Positions 61,101-64,000 of a stretch of DNA of 64,000 nt are shown here, one piece after another. Every line of letters starts with the position of its first letter. The first letter of the stretch is position 1. Source of the DNA: Parascedosporium putredinis (taxonomy: Eukaryota; Ascomycota; Sordariomycetes; Microascales; Microascaceae); the NCBI GenBank assembly GCA_949357655.1, contig CASHTG010000017.1, positions 1,240,001-1,304,000 on the forward strand, given 5' to 3'. The translations under genes were made by a program, and so were the position numbers. The notes under the pieces are model-generated. The model was not told where the DNA came from. It worked only from the letters and a program-made list of their open reading frames with translations, and did not search any database.

Positions 61101-63084
61101 TAGTCCAGATCTCGCAGCGCTGGGCACTACCTGCTTAAAACAATTGGTCCCGTTCAGACGTCCATCGCGCCTTTCATATCCGTTTGATGTGGTTTGCTGA
61201 ACCGAACAATTGAGAGGCGAGAGGCAGGTGCAAACCGCGGGAGCAGTTCAAATTCAGTTGCAAGACCTCGGTCGACCCTCCCGCCCGCGCCCACCACGCC
61301 CACCTTGCCCGATACGAGGCGCAGGGTGACGGTTGTACGGCTCTCTCTCCGATGCGACAGCCCAGTACGACCAGGGGCGCGGACGGGAACTTCTGTCCTC
61401 ACTCACCCGGGCGCACCTGCCATTGTTTAGTCGCCAGCACCATCTATCCAAGGCAAGAAGGCAAGGGCTTACATGCTGACAGGCCTGCTTTTTCTGAAGT
61501 CGCCATCACGAGCTCATATCGTCCCAACCGACACCGGCATGCTGCACGGATCGTTCATCGCCGAACTGGGCATTTATACATTTTTGGGTCCTTTGTTGTT
61601 TGTTTTTCTTCACGTTTTTGTTGCCCAGTCGCGACAACTTCTCGAAGCATATCCCCAGCTTCCTGGGCCAGTGAAATTTCCCCGGGCAGACTGACGCCTA
61701 ACCAATTGCCGAGATGACCCTCTGGCAATCACTTACAGATCATCAATCTAAGGCAAGAGAAAAAGAAGAAAAGTCTCCGCTTCTTCAATGGTGGTAACCG
61801 CCCCCAAAGCCTTTCAAACCACTGCCCGGGCTGGCTACCCCATGGAACGGAGAGCGTCCCCCGCGCGCCCATGCACCCTCACCCTGGAAGTCAAGACGGG
61901 TGGGGAGCTTCAGCCCATCTTCGGCGAGCGAGGTGCGGATATTAAGCGGGCAAAAAACGAAAGGGAAGCCCGTAGTCTCGGCTAATGGGTCCCCCTTATC
62001 TTCACGGGTTGTCAAAACCGGTAGGTACCAATGTCTAGCACGCCGAGCACGCCGAGCACGCCTGGCACGTCTAGCCCAGCCTCCTGAAAAGTAAAAAGAA
62101 AGAAAGGGGGAAGAAGAGAAAAGTCCCCAAATCGAAGAAAATCGCGCGACCGGATCGTCTTGCGCCTGGGCTATGGGATAGGCGGGGGTGGGTTCCATGT
62201 TAGAATGGATGGCTCCAATTACTCAACGCGCTCTCGCGCGGAATAGATTACCGTCTTTGGAAGACTTTGTACGCGGGGTCAGTTTTTGATCGAAAATCAG
62301 CCTGAGTCGACAATTGCGGAGGTATTTGCCCCAAGGCATTCTCGAAACCTTCGAAAGCTTGTCAATGTGCCCTCGTTAAACGTTGCTGAAAGGGAAGGGC
62401 GGTATATTGCACTTGTCAATCTGGGGATATTGCACTTTGAGGTTGAATAAGATTGGAGAGTGATCTACGGCACCGAGCTCCTCCCAGCGACATCCTGCGC
62501 TTACGGCTTGATTCCTTCACAGACGGGCTTCTTCCTTCGGTAGCTAGAGATGCCGGCACGCGAAGTGCCATCTTTCCGCTTCGGCACAGCAGGGATAGAC
62601 AGCTTGTGCGCGGTATTTCACAGCCATTGATGAATCTTCCGCCCGTCTTGTGACCCCATCTCCAGCTGCCAGGTGTGCCCCTCGCGTGGGCCTGGAGAAA
62701 GAGAAAGAGGATGAGCCCTCTAACAACAAGTATGCTTAGTCATGCGGAATTTCGGTTGAAGCCGAGTCCGTTAGCAATTTACTTGCATCGTGCATAATTA
62801 ACACTAACACTCCATTATTTCCTCGTCCGACCCCAACAAGCCAACCCATCCAATTGCATTTCCAAGCACACCTGACGTCAGACCACTACCCGAGCAGCCG
62901 GAAAGGAAAAAAAATCATCGTGAGGCTCCTGGACGCGTACAAGCAGTTCGTCGCCGTCTAATCTCTCCATCAACCAGCCAAACGGCCAACCTCTTCCGCC
63001 TCCCGTCTTTGCCATCCTCCCTGATCTCCTCGTGAGACGGGCGAAGAGAGAAAAAAAGAAGAAAAACCCAAAAGGGGCAAAAAA
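58135..63084. other. Large intergenic region
   Basis: About 5 kb. The first part is the promoter side of the subtilase gene. Several open frames of 100-240 codons exist but have no domain features, no codon bias and no splice support. A short array of GAGCACGCC-like units lies at about 62036-62070. The final 200 bases are the leader of the BolA gene. Confidence 0.5.
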
Positions 63085-63488
63085 ATGTTTCTTCGAGCAG
63101 CCTTTCGCCGCCCCCTGCGGCCAGTCGTCCTACCGGTCCGTCCCTTCATTACAACCCTCAGCCGCGCATCCGCCCCTTCCTCCGCCGCCCAGTCTTCCTC
63201 GTCTCCGACGCCGTCGCCATCCTCCTCCCAGGGGCCCGCTCTTGAAAAGCCCGCCGATCTCGACGCCGAAGAGTCTGCCATTTGGGACAAGCTCGTCGAG
63301 AGCCTCGCCCCCACCGCGCTCAACGTCCGGGATGTCTCGGGCGGCTGCGGCTCCATGTACGCCATCGACGTCGTCTCCCCGCCTTCAAGGGCGTCGGCCT
63401 CCTGAAACAGCAGAGGATGGTCAATTCCGTCCTTGGCGAGAGGGTCAAGGCATGGCACGGGCTACAACTAAGGACCAAGGCGGCGTAA
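63085..63488 (+). CDS. Mitochondrial BolA-like protein, BOLA3/Bol3 type (one frame break)
   Basis: BolA3/Bol3 proteins help deliver [4Fe-4S] clusters to mitochondrial enzymes such as lipoate synthase, together with Nfu1 and Grx5. The start MFLRAAFRRPLRP at 63085, preceded by AAAAAA, begins an Arg-rich mitochondrial targeting sequence. After a Ser/Pro-rich linker the BolA domain shows VRDVSGGCGSMYAIDVVS, then, in the shifted frame, FKGVGLLKQQRMVN and WHGLQLRT, with the invariant BolA histidine. The SGGCGSMY signature with its cysteine is typical of the BOLA3 branch rather than BOLA1/2. One missing C in the run 63377-63380 joins the halves, giving 134 residues and a stop at 63486-63488. Confidence 0.93.
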
Positions 63489-64000
63489 TACGAAGTAGAA
63501 TCATACATCACGTTAAGCTAGGCGGGCGAGGGGGATGGGGATGGAGAAGCTCATGTCTCCGGTTGGAGAGGTTGGCAAAGAGAAGTTGCGAGCGTTTTGG
63601 CAATGGCAAAGTATATAATTGTACGACTATGAGGGAATACGCCTCCCCCCTTTTTTTTTCTTCTTCTTTGTTTTTCTTTTTTTCGTTGGGTCAAATTACA
63701 GAGTAACAAGGGTTCACAAACGACGGTTCTCGATACGATTCGGAATGGCATAGCATGGCCGGCGATGAAGGGATTGTTTTTCGGACTGCGCAGAATCGGA
63801 CGAGTCCAGGTGAAAGTCTTGGCTTGGATGGAGGCAACAGCAAAAGAGGTTAGGCATGATGCCAGCAGCACTGATATATGTACGAGAACAAAGGATTTAG
63901 CTGAGGATCGGGGAGGAAATTTGTCTTCGCGCCCATTGATAGAAACAAAGAATACCCACCCTCTCTCTTGCAGCAATTGTTGCGACTTGGCTCAAAAGAG
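63489..64000. other. 3' flank of the BolA gene, no further gene seen
   Basis: Contains a T-rich stretch at about 63650-63690. Open frames here have no recognisable features. Confidence 0.5.

Noticed and set aside
61080..61150. tRNA-like D-arm (GGTCTAGGGGTAG)
   Set aside because: No T-loop, no acceptor pairing and no plausible anticodon arm.
1..64000. CRISPR arrays, transposons, integrated viruses or a biosynthetic gene cluster
   Set aside because: No spaced direct-repeat array, transposase, reverse transcriptase, terminal repeats, polyketide synthase or peptide synthetase signature was seen on either strand.

Overview
The window is nuclear DNA of a filamentous ascomycete (Pezizomycotina), most likely a Sordariomycete. 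Coding exons are GC-rich at third positions. Introns are 60-145 nt, with GTAAGT/GTGAGT-type donors and CTAAC-like branch sites. The gene content is fungal: a velvet-domain protein, Dal5-type MFS and OPT transporters, Drs1, Vam7, App1, a Mal3/Bim1-type EB1 and a Bol3-type BolA. I cannot name the species. Density is low, about 13 protein genes and one tRNA in 64 kb, with gene-free gaps of 3-9 kb.

Layout, left to right: OPT peptide transporter (-, 1152-4167); a 9.3 kb gene-free block; a small secreted Cys-containing protein (+, 13440-13798); Dal5/Tna1-type MFS permease (+, 17020-18733); intron-containing tRNA-Pro(AGG) (+, 19471-19560); microsomal glutathione S-transferase of the MAPEG family (-, 20051-20667); PEP-mutase/isocitrate-lyase-like enzyme (-, 22488-23358); App1-type phosphatidate phosphatase (-, 24249-26659 or further upstream); DEAD-box helicase Drs1 (-, 27856-30352), divergent from EB1 (+, 31251-32270); SNARE Vam7 (+, 34195-35302); a membrane-anchored protein with a long charged helix (+, 39081-41315); a tentative small protein (-, 42741-43014); a compact velvet-domain protein (-, 46883-47592); a 7.5 kb gene-poor block; a secreted subtilase (-, 55082-58134); a 5 kb gap; mitochondrial BolA3/Bol3 (+, 63085-63488). 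The genes are unrelated housekeeping and accessory functions. Nothing points to a biosynthetic cluster, a mobile element or a defence island.

The dominant signal is technical or very strange biology. Nine of the 12 confidently recognised protein genes have their conserved reading frame broken, at about 26 places in total. Nearly every break is repaired by assuming one missing base (rarely two), usually inside a homopolymer of 3-6. When the missing bases are restored the exon sums become exact multiples of three in each gene. Homopolymer-contraction error in the assembly is by far the simplest explanation. Gene models called automatically from this sequence would therefore be truncated or would carry false introns. 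The most interesting biological candidate I can point to is an in-frame, hydrophobic 52-codon extension after the UGA of VAM7. No clear novel system was found.
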